The translations under genes and the position numbers were made by a program. The notes below the pieces were generated by a model. The model was given only the letters and a program-made list of their open reading frames with translations. It was not told the DNA's origin and ran no database searches. 64,000 bases of DNA from Choristoneura fumiferana (Eukaryota; Arthropoda; Insecta; Lepidoptera; Tortricidae), in assembly GCF_025370935.1 (NCBI RefSeq), contig NC_133477.1, positions 14,133,560-14,197,559 of the forward strand, given 5' to 3'. Positions 1-10,671 of this stretch are shown piece after piece. Every line of letters begins with the position of its first letter. Position 1 is the first letter of the stretch.

Positions 1-87
1 GTTCGTGTTGTGCGGTTCCTCTGACACTTATACTATTTAAATACGAGAGCGAGAGGGACGGCACATCGACACTTGAGTTTCGAGTAG
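1..87 (-). repeat. Palindromic repeat family P1, partial copy at window edge
   Basis: Matches one arm of the P1 palindrome defined at 18930-19113: the TCTGACACTTATACTATTTA centre, the GAGAGCGAGAGGGACGG block and a GAGTTTCGAGTAG end are visible. The copy is cut by the window start. Confidence 0.7.
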
Positions 88-515
88 GCCTTTGTTCATG
101 CTGTCAAGACAAGACAGACACCGATGAGACAAAGACAACGTTAAAATTTCATTCGACTGTACAATACATTCAATTTCATTTCATTCACTCATATTTATTA
201 CAATTTCCATTCCGACACGACACTTGTTTTGTCCTGGATTATTGGTGGCCATCAAAAATAAAATTAAATAAAAGCATTATTTGTGTGGTTGTCGTGTTTA
301 TACTGTTCGAGTTAACACAATACTTGTCTGAAAAGATACAAGTACCACAAAACCTACCATGATCCGGCTGAGATGTGAGTTATGAGCTCTTATTCAGTCA
401 CACTGCTTCTTCTCTAACAGAATTTTTTTCATCTTTCTGCGTTAAGCGTATTAGCCAGCTATAAACTTTAATCTTATAATCACTAAAGAGCGTGATAGTG
501 CACGTCGATGTAACT
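88..515. other. Upstream region and 5' UTR of the CCCH gene
   Basis: No ORF of note. A pyrimidine-rich TCTCTAACAG at about 411-420 looks like a splice acceptor, so a short 5' UTR intron is possible. An upstream ATG at about 359 opens only a seven-codon frame. No TATA box was identified with confidence. Confidence 0.4.
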
Positions 516-1946
516 ATGGGTTCTGACGACGACAAATCAGCTATCGCAGCCAATTTCTGCCGTGATTTCATCCGAGGTTGCTGTGTACGTGAAAATTGTC
601 GGTTTATCCATGAAATGCCACCCAGAGGTTGTTTGAAAGAACTCTTTCGTTTTTGTCATGACTATCAAAATAAAGGATGTTTTAGAGTCAATTGCAAGTT
701 TTCACATATTACAGTGGAAGAGGAAGCTCACTTTTACGAAACTGGTTCGTTTCCCCAAGATCCTCGCAGTATGCCTGTGTGTCAGGCATATTTACATGGA
801 GCCTGTTCAAACCATGACTGTAAGATGATACATCCCCTAGAAATAACAAATAAAGAACCCCAACACATGATGAGTGTGCCACCTCCACCATTCAACCGTC
901 CACCTCGTATAATGAGAGATGAAGAATCTGCTCCAGAGCCTAAGTTGCGACGATTTACTTATGAAGATAATGCAATAGAGAATCAAGTTTTATCTGCACC
1001 AAATTTATGCCAAAATTGTGAATCATTAGACCACAAAGTGAAATTGCTGCATGATAACATAAGTGTTTTGCTGAAAAAAGTTGCAGATTTAACTGAAAAA
1101 AATGTCCAACTGACTTCCATGAATGAGTTCTTATTGGAACAAGCACAGATTAGAAGTGAACAATCATGCGTCATAACATCACGTCATGGGACATCAGCTC
1201 CTGTGTCACTGGCCACTGTCAGCATGACACCTGTAGTTAGTCTATCTGGGGCATTGCCTACTCTGGTTCCTGCAGCAGCTACTCCAAATCTGGCTTTAGC
1301 TCCTGCTTCATCTAGAGCTCAGTTGTTAACTCCTGCCCCACAATTACTCACAGTAAGCACTACTCAACAGCTCATGGGAAATTCTGGGGCATTGATAGTG
1401 ACTAGCGCGGGTGCACAGCAGTTGATGCATGTGAGTGACTCTGGTACATTGATGGGGGGCGGACAGACCGTGGTGGCTGTGACACCTGCGCAGTTGACGT
1501 TGGCGCCGCCGCCGCAGCAGTTGGTGCAGCAATCAGGGCTGGGGCCGCAGCTGACAGCACCGCAGTACGCGACGCAGCAGTCCGTACAACAAATGCAGCA
1601 GAATGCGCAACACCTCGTGGCTCAACAATCAGCACAACACTTGGCAGCCGCCCAACAGGCGGCGCAGCAGTCCGCGCAACACTTGGCAGCGCAGCAGTCC
1701 GCGCAGCACTTGGCAGCGCAACAGTCCGCGCAGCACTTGGCAGCGCAACAGTCCGCGCAACAGTTGGCACAGCAGTCGGCGCAACAGCTGGCCGCGCAGC
1801 AGGTGCCGTCGGCGCAACAGCTGGTGCATCAGACCTCCACTCAGCAGATTACTATTTCAAGCACCAGCCAGCCAATGGCTCTGTCTAATTCTCAGAATCA
1901 ACCTTTAACGTTTCCGATTATTTCTCAAAGTATACTGCCCCACTAA
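516..1946 (+). CDS. ZC3H10: CCCH zinc-finger protein, ZC3H10-like
   Basis: Single-exon gene, 476 aa from the ATG at 516; the frame is open upstream only from a GTG, and this ATG has A at -3 and G at +4. Seen: three CCCH fingers near residues 15-32, 46-63 and 90-107, each close to C-x7-C-x4-C-x3-H; a predicted coiled coil at about 165-215 (leucine-rich, after a CQNC pair); a long S/T/A/P/Q-rich region; and a Q-rich tail made of repeats of AQQSAQHLA. This layout of three N-terminal CCCH fingers followed by a coiled coil is that of ZC3H10, an RNA-binding protein; the orthology call is by recognition, not by a search. The low-complexity tail is longer than I would expect for the family. A polyadenylation signal AATAAA lies at 2687-2692. 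Confidence 0.85.
   Translation: MGSDDDKSAIAANFCRDFIRGCCVRENCRFIHEMPPRGCLKELFRFCHDYQNKGCFRVNCKFSHITVEEEAHFYETGSFPQDPRSMPVCQAYLHGACSNHDCKMIHPLEITNKEPQHMMSVPPPPFNRPPRIMRDEESAPEPKLRRFTYEDNAIENQVLSAPNLCQNCESLDHKVKLLHDNISVLLKKVADLTEKNVQLTSMNEFLLEQAQIRSEQSCVITSRHGTSAPVSLATVSMTPVVSLSGALPTLVPAAATPNLALAPASSRAQLLTPAPQLLTVSTTQQLMGNSGALIVTSAGAQQLMHVSDSGTLMGGGQTVVAVTPAQLTLAPPPQQLVQQSGLGPQLTAPQYATQQSVQQMQQNAQHLVAQQSAQHLAAAQQAAQQSAQHLAAQQSAQHLAAQQSAQHLAAQQSAQQLAQQSAQQLAAQQVPSAQQLVHQTSTQQITISSTSQPMALSNSQNQPLTFPIISQSILPH
1560..1825 (+). repeat. Coding minisatellite, about 27-bp unit
   Basis: Inside the CCCH gene, a GC-rich run of near-identical units encodes the nonapeptide AQQSAQHLA and shorter variants. The central three units are almost identical at DNA level, which points to recent expansion by slippage or unequal exchange. 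All length changes stay in frame. Confidence 0.8.
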
Positions 1947-2700
1947 TAATTGTAAGATTTAATCATTTAAGGTGGTTTGTCACGGTCAGCTAAGCACTAC
2001 AGCGCCAGTAGATGACGTTAGTGTGCAAATTCCACATATTTTATTTTTTCTAGGAATGAAAATGTGGATATTTTTATAAAATAATGTACATACCGCCAAT
2101 AGCGTGAAATTTGTGATATATCCTATCAAGTTTCAGATGCATTTTCATTCAGTAAATACTTTCACTTGATCGCTGCAGTTTCGACTGAGATATTTTCGCA
2201 CACATGCTTGTAATTTGTTGTAAACAAAAGTCTGTTAATTTCGCTGTCATGATCAAAGAGCAGAATGGCCTAGTTGCATTAGGCTAGAGTTTACCCTGCA
2301 CACAGCTTAGGAAGTTCAGGTTTAAACCCATTGTATAATAGCGTTTTTTTTTTTTTTTTTTATATATAGTCAACTCAGTTAATGGTGTTAATATTTTTTG
2401 AAATGTGTAGCTGAAACACCTAATTTAGGAACAAACATTTTTTTTTTAAATTTTAATTGAATCTATCTATGAATATGCACAACTACAGTACTATGAGACT
2501 ATAATTCCTCACATCCACTCTGTTAAGATTGATAATGAATGGGCATGTAGATATGCATTATCTCTATTGCATGGCATGCCTTATGACTTTTGTGTAATGA
2601 CAACACCATGGTTTGTCTGTCTACTCTCTATCTCGTCTTCCGCCCGTCGACTCACTGCTTGTTATTTTGTTGCTGTGCTGTAATTGAATAAATCCTGATT
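1947..2700 (+). other. 3' UTR of the CCCH gene
   Basis: AT-rich, no coding signal. Contains a 19-base T run near 2344-2362 and the likely polyadenylation signal AATAAA at 2687-2692. Confidence 0.5.
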
Positions 2701-2835
2701 CATCTGAGAAATCATCCGTCTTCATTTTATTGTATCCACGATAAACCTCTGAAAGGACACCGACTGCTGCTCCTACACACTCAAGGGTTGCTTGGTAGAG
2801 ATCCCTTCGAGGGATAAGTTCGCCTTTACAAAGTC

Positions 2836-2985
2836 AATGAGACAGTCGCATACCAGGGTGATACCTTTTCATATTCAATTTCGCTGTGATTTCTTTGGCA
2901 GATGTATGGGATGTCAACATGACATTAGTAGCACATAGGTTCCACCCTACCCTAGTGTACGTGACACAGTTTCCTTGACCGTAAC
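2836..2985 (+). repeat. Relative of the flank of the 3.5-kb hairpin
   Basis: The stretch from ACCTTTTCATATTCAATTT to TTCCTTGACCGTAACTC matches 3885-4005, with the shared blocks TTCTTTGG, GACATTA and AGCACA and the word GGTTCCACCCT. It is a second, diverged copy of the sequence flanking the right hairpin arm. Confidence 0.6.
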
Positions 2986-3056
2986 TCAACGTTTGTTTAT
3001 TTATTTTTTACAATACAGTTTACATACTATGAGAAAATTAGTCATAATCATTATCC

Positions 3057-3300
3057 CTATACATACATACAGGCCTCTACTCGCAATGAGGGCTTGGGCG
3101 TTATTTTTAACGCAGGCCCAGTGTGAAGTGAAATATAGCACACACCATTAATTATTTTGCAGGTGTGTGTACGTTTCTTCACGATATTTTCCTTCAACGA
3201 AAAACACGTGAAAATATATAATTGACTGTTTATTTTTATTTCAAATTTAATTGGTTGGGTAGTAATCAAAGGCTCTATTGAACAACAAATCAAAAAGTCC
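3057..3300 (-). repeat. Interspersed repeat fragment
   Basis: Carries the block GTTTCTTCACGATATTTTCC followed by TTCAACGAAAAACACGTG. Its reverse complement recurs at 36262-36312 (GGTGAAGGAAAACATCGTGA). I know this block as a common lepidopteran interspersed sequence, parent element not identified. The small minus ORF here is not a gene. Confidence 0.5.
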
Positions 3301-3466
3301 ATAACTAAGTCAGTTTTTATTTATTTATATACATCAATCAATCAAATTAGCCCACATACTCGTACAACCACTGCTGAGTGCCTCTTGCATTTTCACGCCA
3401 CTTTTCCAGTCTTGTGCCAGACTCATACACAGCTTACTTACCAGCCGACAATGTATGTTTTGACAG

Positions 3467-3914
3467 CACAGCCAAATTGAATATCAAAAGATTCCACCGT
3501 GGTACCTGCGTAATTCAGTTTCCATGACCGTGGTGTTTATAGGACAGATTTTTTTTACTGTTTTTTCCAAGTCCCCAGCCCCTTGGTAGCGGACTAACTT
3601 TTGAGCCTCATATCTCGGTAATTTTGGAGATCAGAGAAAAGTTCATTTGACAAAATATGCTTCTTCAAATTATGTTTTATTTAAATATTTTTTATGAAAA
3701 CAAAACATACTTTGAAGAAGCATATTTTGTCAAATGAACTTTTCTCTGATCTCCAAAATTACCGAGATATGAGGCTCAAAGTTAGTCCGCTACCAAGGGG
3801 CTGGGGACTTGGAAAAAAACAGTATAAAAAAATCAGTCCTATAAACACCACGGTCATGGAAACTGAATTACGTAGGTACCACAGTGGAACCTTTTGATAT
3901 TCAATTTGGCTGTG
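3467..3914. repeat. Large inverted repeat (hairpin), arms about 212 bp
   Basis: Left arm 3467-3678 and right arm 3701-3914 are near-perfect reverse complements around a loop of about 22 bp. Examples: TATCTCGGTAATTTTGGAGA on the left and its complement on the right, and CACGGTCATGGAAACTGAAT on the right and its complement on the left. It is probably a foldback or MITE-like element; no coding potential. Confidence 0.85.
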
Positions 3915-4052
3915 GTTTCTTTGGAAAGTGTATGGAATGTCAAAGTGACATTATTAGCACACAGGTTCCACCCTGGTACACGATTCACTATCCTTGACTG
4001 TGCATTCTGACTCTGATTCATTCCAACTCAGACGGGCAATTTTATAATAATT

Positions 4053-4262
4053 ACTAGCTTTTGCCTGCGGCTTCGCTCGCGTGGTATTTGGTTATCGCGC
4101 GCTGTTCCGGAACTGTGCATTTTTCCGGAATAAAAAGTAGCCTATGTCACTCTGACCTATCTCTATGCAAAAAATCACGCCGACCCGTCGCTCCGTTTCG
4201 ACGTGAAAGACGGACAAACATACACATACATTTTCGCATTTATAATATTAGTATGGAAGTAT
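4053..4262 (-). repeat. Dispersed repeat, 'tagcttttgcccgcggcttc' family, copy 1
   Basis: Begins TAGCTTTTGCCTGCGGCTTC and ends TATAATATTAGTATGGA. It contains AAAAAGTAGCCTATGTCACT and the CGTCGCTCCGTTTCGACGT block. A diverged copy in the opposite orientation is at 47735-47960. I know this as one of the commonest arthropod interspersed repeats. Confidence 0.8.
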
Positions 4263-5180
4263 GGATATGGTTTTCAATATTATCATCACCGTCATCATCT
4301 TCATATTAGCCTCAGGACGTTCACCGGTGGACTTTAGGCTTCCCCCAGATTGTCCCGTGTTGTCAATACTCGCCACGCTTGATAAGCGGGTTGGCGAGCG
4401 CAGTAGGAATATGATGTGGGGTTGCTTGGAAAACGCTGCTGCCCATCTTTTGATATTATCCCTCAGCCGATAGATTTTTAGGCACTTTTATATTTGTTGT
4501 CATAGTTGAAGCAACCAAGTGAAACTTGACATAGAATGTGATTATGTTTGTGAAACAGAAGCTACCATAGTTCACCAACTGGCGTAATGCTTGATTCCCA
4601 CAATATTATAATCACTAGTGTGTTAGAATCTCTGAACTATGATCAGTATGGTATGATGAAATGATATTGTTGCAATCAACTATAGCAAGTAAAAGAAGTC
4701 AGAGGAATATGCTAACTTTTCCTTGTAAAATCACTTTGTAGACCTATTTGTGTGGCTCTAATTTTTTGTTTTGTTAAGAGATTCACATCCAGATAATTGA
4801 GGGAATGTGATGTTTGTATCATCAGATATTACTTACTTAAATTGGCCAAAGGCAGGCTTTTAGTATTTATTTAGTTGTTGCAAAATGTTGGCAACTTTAT
4901 TCAGGTGCACTGTACATTCACATATGTATTTGCCAATGGAACTTTTAATATGTGAGTGATATTGGGTAGCAAATAGAAAACCACCACATTTAATTTTATG
5001 TAATATTGTAGTAAATACGATGTTTGATGTGATGTTAGAAACTTATGTTCATAAATTTGTAAGGCTACCAGTCTTGTTGTAAACCTACAATGTAGGTACT
5101 GTTGAATTGGCTGTTATCTGGATATGGTCAATCTGTTTGATAATTTCACAAAGTAAATTTAGCCATGAATTACTGGATGA
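4263..5180. other. No gene seen
   Basis: Short ORFs only, with no recognisable domains and no splice-linked exons. 4305-4470 is slightly GC-richer and repeat-like, but I could not assign it. Confidence 0.4.
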
Positions 5181-5247
5181 AAATTTTCGGATTTTACACA
5201 TAACCGTAATTGGAAGTCTTCGCGTTTTGTCGGTCTTAAGCTAAAAA

Positions 5248-5350
5248 CACGAGAGCGGTGACGGGGCGGTGCGGCGCGGCGCGAAGGCGGTGCCGGTTGT
5301 AATATTCGAGCTAACGTGAAAGAGCCCCGCGCCGCGCCGCACCTCCCCGC
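5248..5350. repeat. Very GC-rich inverted repeat
   Basis: Left block GGGGCGGTGCGGCGCGGCGC (about 5260) and right block CCCCGCGCCGCGCCGCACCT (about 5325) are near reverse complements, separated by about 45 bp that include TAATATTCGAGCTAACGTG. The GC content is sharply above the surroundings. The minus ORF across it is a by-product. Confidence 0.65.
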
Positions 5351-5359
5351 CATCCATCG

Positions 5360-6895
5360 CTCTGTGTGTTTCTAGCTTTAATCGATCATTGCTTCTTATA
5401 AAAAGTAATAGTTAACTGCATACCAGTGGCGCAGCGTCCATAGAACCATATTCCCACCGGCTTGCCCAATATTTACAAAATAGAACAACAAAACAAGACG
5501 TACAGAATTTATAAAAGATGTAAGCGGTCATTGCTTCGGCTTTACCACGGAAATATCTAACGCCACGCTACTGCTGCATACATCATTTATGAAACTAAAG
5601 AATATATGGTCTTACCCACGATAGTAAGTTTAGTAAGTCAGGAACGGTCTAACTAGTTTCGATCTTTTTGCTAAATCTTTTTCAACGACGAGTGCGTTCA
5701 CAACGGTAGTGCCGCGGCGTTCCCGCCTCATATTTGTGAGTTGAACTGTTTAATTCTTTAGTTTTATAGATATACGATGAGCACCAAAACAAGAATTTCT
5801 ATGGCCATCATTGGCCATTCTAATGAATTAAATACATATTAGTGAATTACCTATGAACTGTATACGATTGTTTAAGAGTATAGTTATACATACTTACTTA
5901 CCTTATAACAACTTTATAAAGTGGGTATTGTAAACAGTATCAGCATAAGGTGTGTATAGTTCATAGTCCTCATAGATCAATTTATTGTGTGTTCAGTAGT
6001 AATGAAATGAAATTTTGTTTATCATGCTTACTTAATAAATTAAATGAAACCAGTTATTAATTTTAGGGTAGAAAATAAGGGTTAAGTACGGCTGTAACTT
6101 ATTCAACAGTTAAAAAGAAAGAATTCATTCAATATAAATTGTTTTATTCTACATCATTATGCAATTTCTACATCTGGTACTAAAATTAAATTAATCTGAT
6201 TAGAATATGGGCTTATGACTCAAAATAATTACAAGTATAAAATGTGTCGCGTTTTAATGCTAATGTTAAAAGGTAGCCGTTAGGTACTAAATAAATGACT
6301 ATCATCTATTGTAACTACGCAAGCCATCTTCAGATGCTTGGGTATTCTCGTGGTATTCTCATTGTGTGTGTTGCTCTGATAGTTAACGCATTCACTGCCA
6401 CCGGCGCATATATGTGTTTTCGGGACTTCGCCTAGTGCCGCTGTCATAATTATTCATACATTTTGAACGCACTTGTGCGTCGGTGGCATCTGTGGAAGTC
6501 AGGTGACAGTGAATGTGTTAAAAATTAGAAATACAGGGGGTAAAAAACCTAGAAACTCGCCTGTACTCAAGACGTGTAGGTAACAGGTAGATTCACAAGG
6601 GCTGGCAAATTTAATCTTTGCCGTGATTTCTCGGATTGCGTCAGTGTGAAAATAGACAATACAATACAATGGCTATTGCAGAACCACAATATAGAGCTAT
6701 AAATGAAATAAAAACTAAATGACAGTAAAATATTTGTAGCGAATCGTCAAATTTATCTTTCTCTCATTTGTTTTGTCTGTTTAGTCCTCAGAATATGCAG
6801 CGCAGATTGTAATGTATTTTTAATTTGCCTTTGTGTTTTTTTTCTTCGGAATACCTAATGAAGAAATATTATGCAGGTAGTTAGATACACAAGTG
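5360..6895. other. No gene seen
   Basis: AT-rich intergenic DNA. No ORF with recognisable domains and no clear repeat match elsewhere in the window. Confidence 0.4.
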
Positions 6896-6902
6896 ACCCT
6901 AC

Positions 6903-7063
6903 TTTCACAGAGGCGAAATATCGCTAGATGGCGTTAGTATCGTGAGGTCCATTAATTGACGTTTGTTCGTGATTGGTTTAATAACTAAATCAGCCAATCG
7001 CAAGCAAACGTCAACGGACCTCAAGATACTAACGCCATCTAGCGATATTTCGCCTCAGTGAAA
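6903..7063. mobile_element. MITE with about 75-bp terminal inverted repeats
   Basis: The ends TTTCACAGAGGCGAAATATC and (reverse complement) TTTCACTGAGGCGAAATATC continue as inverted repeats through CGCTAGATGGCGTTAGTATC and the GACGTTTG block. The element is about 161 bp and almost wholly palindromic. A target-site duplication was not clear. Confidence 0.8.
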
Positions 7064-7266
7064 ACTCCTTCATTTGTGCCAGCTTTGTGAGTAGACTTAT
7101 AGTAGCAAAATCGCTACTTGATGTTACTTTGATTCTATCCTAATCTTGCGAGTGTAAGCTTTGATGAAACTTGAGAGAGTCGCTCACATTGGGAAGAAAC
7201 TGCGCTAACGCTTGTATGCGTCTAGACTTAAGGAGTACCCTGAGTACTTTTATGTGTTGTTTTTTT

Positions 7267-8393
7267 TTACATTTTTCTAAAGTAGCATTCTTTTTTCTTA
7301 TACTTCATAAGTTTCCCTCGAGTTCCCAAAACAAAATCGCCCGTCCTATCAAAAGCTAGAGTGATTACCTTATCAGGTACATTCGACAACAATTTCATCT
7401 TACCAGTCTCATTTTCATGAAAATATGTGATCAAATCGCTGGCTACAAACACATTGTCCTTGTGGAATGATATTTGGCCAACACCATTGTAAGTTATGTT
7501 ACCAATATGAACCGGTGTAGACTGTGTTGACTTCAAAACGAACAGCTGCTCATGTTTAATATAGTAGAAATTATTTTTGGCATCAATAGCCAACTCATTT
7601 AATGCTTCGAGCGTATTGAAGCGTATTTTCTTATCGCCGTCCAACAAATACAATTCTTCAATTCCATTGTTACTCTTCGTGATGTATTTGTTCCCATCTT
7701 TATCAACAAATATCATATTTATTTTCAGAATAGAGTCTGACACTTGAGTAGCGTTACGCGTTTCATAGTCGTATTTGTACATGCCCTTTTCGGTGCCAAA
7801 GTATACTTTTCCATTTTTGTCATCTACCGCTACTGAGTAGCTGACTCCCTCAGGTAAACCTTGATGTGAAAAAAAATTATATGTATTTAATATGCCTGTA
7901 ATGTATTAACATACATTTTTAATTCATTTAAGTCTTGAAAATATGTAACTCCTTTTTTATGACATTTATGTAATCGAAATAGAGTAGAATTTTCAAAATA
8001 GTTGTGGGTGATACATTCATTGAAGAAAAAAATAGAAGAAATCCTGCTAATTCTTCTGCAAGTGAAATTGCTCACGTCACGAGCGGAAAAAATTAAAGAA
8101 AAAGGATAAAAATCCGTAAAATTAATACACTTACCGGTAATTTTTTCAGCGGAAGTGGTTTTGAATCTTATGACATAAATATCGTAAAAGAAACCATCGT
8201 TTTCGCTTCGAGACTTGACATAGAACAAATTCCCATACACGTCGAAGTGAGCGTCAGAAGGAACCGCATCGCCGACATGGTAAGTATCCGATACTTTTTA
8301 TTGATCACCGTCGATGTTCACATCTGGCTTACACTTTGGCAATTCGAACGTGAGACTTTCATGTACTATTAGTAAAATGATGAGCAATTTCAT
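7267..8393 (-). pseudogene. Ommochrome-binding-protein-like secreted protein, in-frame stop at codon 32
   Basis: Two exons on minus: 8393-8135 and 7859-7267. The donor G|GTAAGTG and the acceptor CAAG join in phase 1 at a glycine codon. Total 283 codons plus stop, close to the length I know for lepidopteran ommochrome-binding proteins, extracellular binders of the eye and haemolymph pigment ommochrome. Seen: a hydrophobic signal peptide (MKLLIILLIV start), a cysteine at 21, then repeated beta-strand motifs such as DDKNGKVYFGTEKGMY, DKDGNKYITK and DRTGDFVLGTRG, as in propeller-like members of the family. Codon 32 (8300-8298) is TAA with the frame otherwise intact on both sides. It is therefore a recent null allele or young pseudogene, a sequencing error, or a readthrough case. 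No other lesion was found, which favours a recent change. Confidence 0.65.
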
Positions 8394-9256
8394 TATAAAT
8401 GTTGATACGAACGTAACGTGTTTAATACTTGAGAGCTTTATGCATAGTGAGATAATATCAGGCTATTATTCTTTATCAAATTACTAAATGTAATAATTTA
8501 CATAAATCACAATATAACGAGGAAAACGATTACAACAATATCTTCGAACATAATCCCATGTAGGTAATTAAATAATCCCATAAATAATAAATCTTGATAA
8601 AATTAGTGCGCTTATACATAGAAAGGTGTAAAACAGTAAGTAAACAAATAAAACGTATATAAAAAATCACCTACATACATAATTGTTGCTATGTGTAAGT
8701 TTCACTTCAAAAACGCGAGTTACAATAAAAGTGGCGCCCGCCCTCATTTAATTTACTCTTCAGTTTAACACTAGACTCTACGCTGATATTTTTTAAAAAG
8801 GTAGTCACTTAAATGTACCATAAATCATAAGTCCAACTTACAGGAATAAATATAAAATAATTCGGTAGGTACATTACATAAAATTTCACAGATCTATTTA
8901 TCTAATCTAACGTATATATTAGGAAAATTAAGATAATGGTTACCCTTACTCTGCGGCGTGCTGCACGCAAACGACTACTTTAATAGCTGTTTAAAATAAG
9001 GCGTAGGTAAAACAATGGTCTACTTCAAATATATCCAATGACTGGAGTAGAGGATCCACATATTTTTACCTAATCACAGATAAATCAGTTAAAGAGCAAG
9101 TATTTAACGCCACTGAAGACAATGGATCGGTGCAGCATCGTTCTATTTTGTTTTGTTTCAATTTTCGCTACAAAACAGTCTACAATGCAGTTACGTTTTT
9201 TTTGCCGTAAGGAGAGGCTTAGCTTCAGCGCACTTTGTCTTGAAGTGGGTTTACTA
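8394..9256. other. No gene seen
   Basis: AT-rich; presumably contains the promoter of the ommochrome-binding-like gene. No TATA element could be assigned. Confidence 0.35.
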
Positions 9257-9257
9257 A

Positions 9258-9475
9258 TGTTTCGACGAATAACGTTTGGCAACCTGTTTCATTTCGCAAC
9301 TTTTCATTTCCCAACTGTTTAATATTTCTGAAACTGTAAATATTTCAGGATTTTTATAAAACTAACCTAACCTAACCTAAAGGGTTCCACACGATGGCCC
9401 TGAAATAAATCCTGAAATATTTAGTTTCGGAGTTTGCGAAATGAAACAGGTTGCCAAACGTTACGTTGCGAAAAG
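9258..9475. mobile_element. MITE with internal telomere-like CCTAA repeats
   Basis: Inverted ends: AACGTTTGGCAACCTGTTTC then ATTTCGCAA on the left, and the complement GCGAAATGAAACAGGTTGCC then AAACGTTACG on the right. The centre (9362-9380) holds CTAACCTAACCTAACCTAA, three to four units of the insect telomere repeat CCTAA. Confidence 0.75.
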
Positions 9476-9578
9476 GCAGTACCTACTCGCTTGAAGTGAC
9501 ACTATTGTGATCACCGTCCTTCGTTACCTGTGTTACTTATACTACCCATATTACTACCATTAGTAACGGGTTTTTTTT

Positions 9579-9935
9579 TGCCCGAATTACCCGGGTTCGA
9601 TTCCCGGCTGAGGCAGATATTTGTATGAATAATACGAACGTTTATTCTCGGGTCTTGGATCTTGGATGTTCAATATCGTCACTACTGTGAAAAAGCTGGT
9701 ATCTCAAAATCGATGATCTTTCCGAGTGAACTTAATGAACATTGTTTTAAGTGTCAAATTTGTTGACGTATTGATTTGAGATACGAGATGTTTTCAAAGT
9801 AGTGACGATATGTATTTAAGCATGTATTTATCTATATAATTGTTTATCCGTTGCCTCGTATCAATAGTACAAGCTTTGCTTAGTTCGGGACTATACTTGG
9901 TTTTGATAGGTATTTAACTGAATGTAAACAAAACA
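9579..9935 (+). mobile_element. tRNA-derived SINE S1, 5'-truncated and interrupted by a MITE
   Basis: The body matches the SINE at 26729-26965: the B-box-like GGGTTCGATTCCCGGC, then GCAGATATTTGTATGAATAA, TCTCGGGTCTTGGAT, ATGTATTTATCTATATAA and TAGTACAAGCTTTGCTTAGT. The tRNA head lacks its 5' half, and the copy is split by the insertion at 9676-9808. Confidence 0.75.
9676..9808. mobile_element. 133-bp MITE with TA target duplication, inserted in SINE S1
   Basis: The ends TCGTCACTACTGTGAAAA and (complement) TCGTCACTACTTTGAAAA are flanked by TA at 9674-9675 and 9809-9810. The uninterrupted SINE copy near 26840 gives the empty site AATATGTATTTAAG, so the insertion and the TA duplication can be read directly. 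TA duplication fits the Tc1/mariner superfamily. Confidence 0.85.
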
Positions 9936-10671
9936 ACGTCAATATTCCCTCATTAAACTATTGTTTAAACTCCGAGACTAAGACTAGCTCTGATTATTGT
10001 AAAGTTGTATTCCTGTGTTCATTCTTTGTAGGAAATTTAATAATTATAGGCAATTTTTTCATTTATTTTGATGTGAATTATGTTAAAATGTTTGAGTTAT
10101 GTATGTTTTAGTATGATGCATGCAATCGATCCGTGATAATACTACTTACTGGTAGTAAGATGGGTATTATATTAACACGTGTAACGATCTCCTTCCGTTT
10201 ATTGTATAAGGTAAGATTCGCTGCCATTAAACTGACATATTACTAAGATATGTCTTTACTGTCCCGCGCCAATCATAGCCCGCAGAACAAGGCTATATCG
10301 ACGAAATTTCTGAAAAAACATGTGCGGTTCTCAATCTTTTTTGGCTACGAAACTCATTTGGAAAAATAAATATTTAACTAAAAATAGTCAAAACTTGACT
10401 TATTTATTTTAATTATGGTCAGTATTTCTGTGGAGCCCCACACACCCACTTTTAGAATAGCTGCTAAATCTAACCTTTATGAGTGACGAGTGATGAGTAA
10501 ATCCGTGACTCCTACTATAGTACTAACTAATACAGATTATGTAATCAGTACTTCTACTAACCAAAATTAAAATTACCTATGTGAATTTAAATAAAGATAT
10601 GAAAAATGATTTAGGCAGTCTTGCTTCAAGCTACGAACGTAGTATGTAAGAAATATTTTCTTAATTTAATA
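9936..10671. other. Intergenic and 3' flank of the minus-strand ZAD gene
   Basis: No ORF of note. It will include the 3' UTR of the gene that ends at 10672; a possible minus-strand AATAAA is present near 10398. Confidence 0.35.

Noticed and set aside
1402..1770. 122-codon minus frame rich in Ala, Val and Arg
   Set aside because: Shadow of the GC-rich Q-repeat coding region of the CCCH gene.
9362..9380. Real interstitial telomere array
   Set aside because: Only three to four units, inside a MITE; too short to be a telomere relic.
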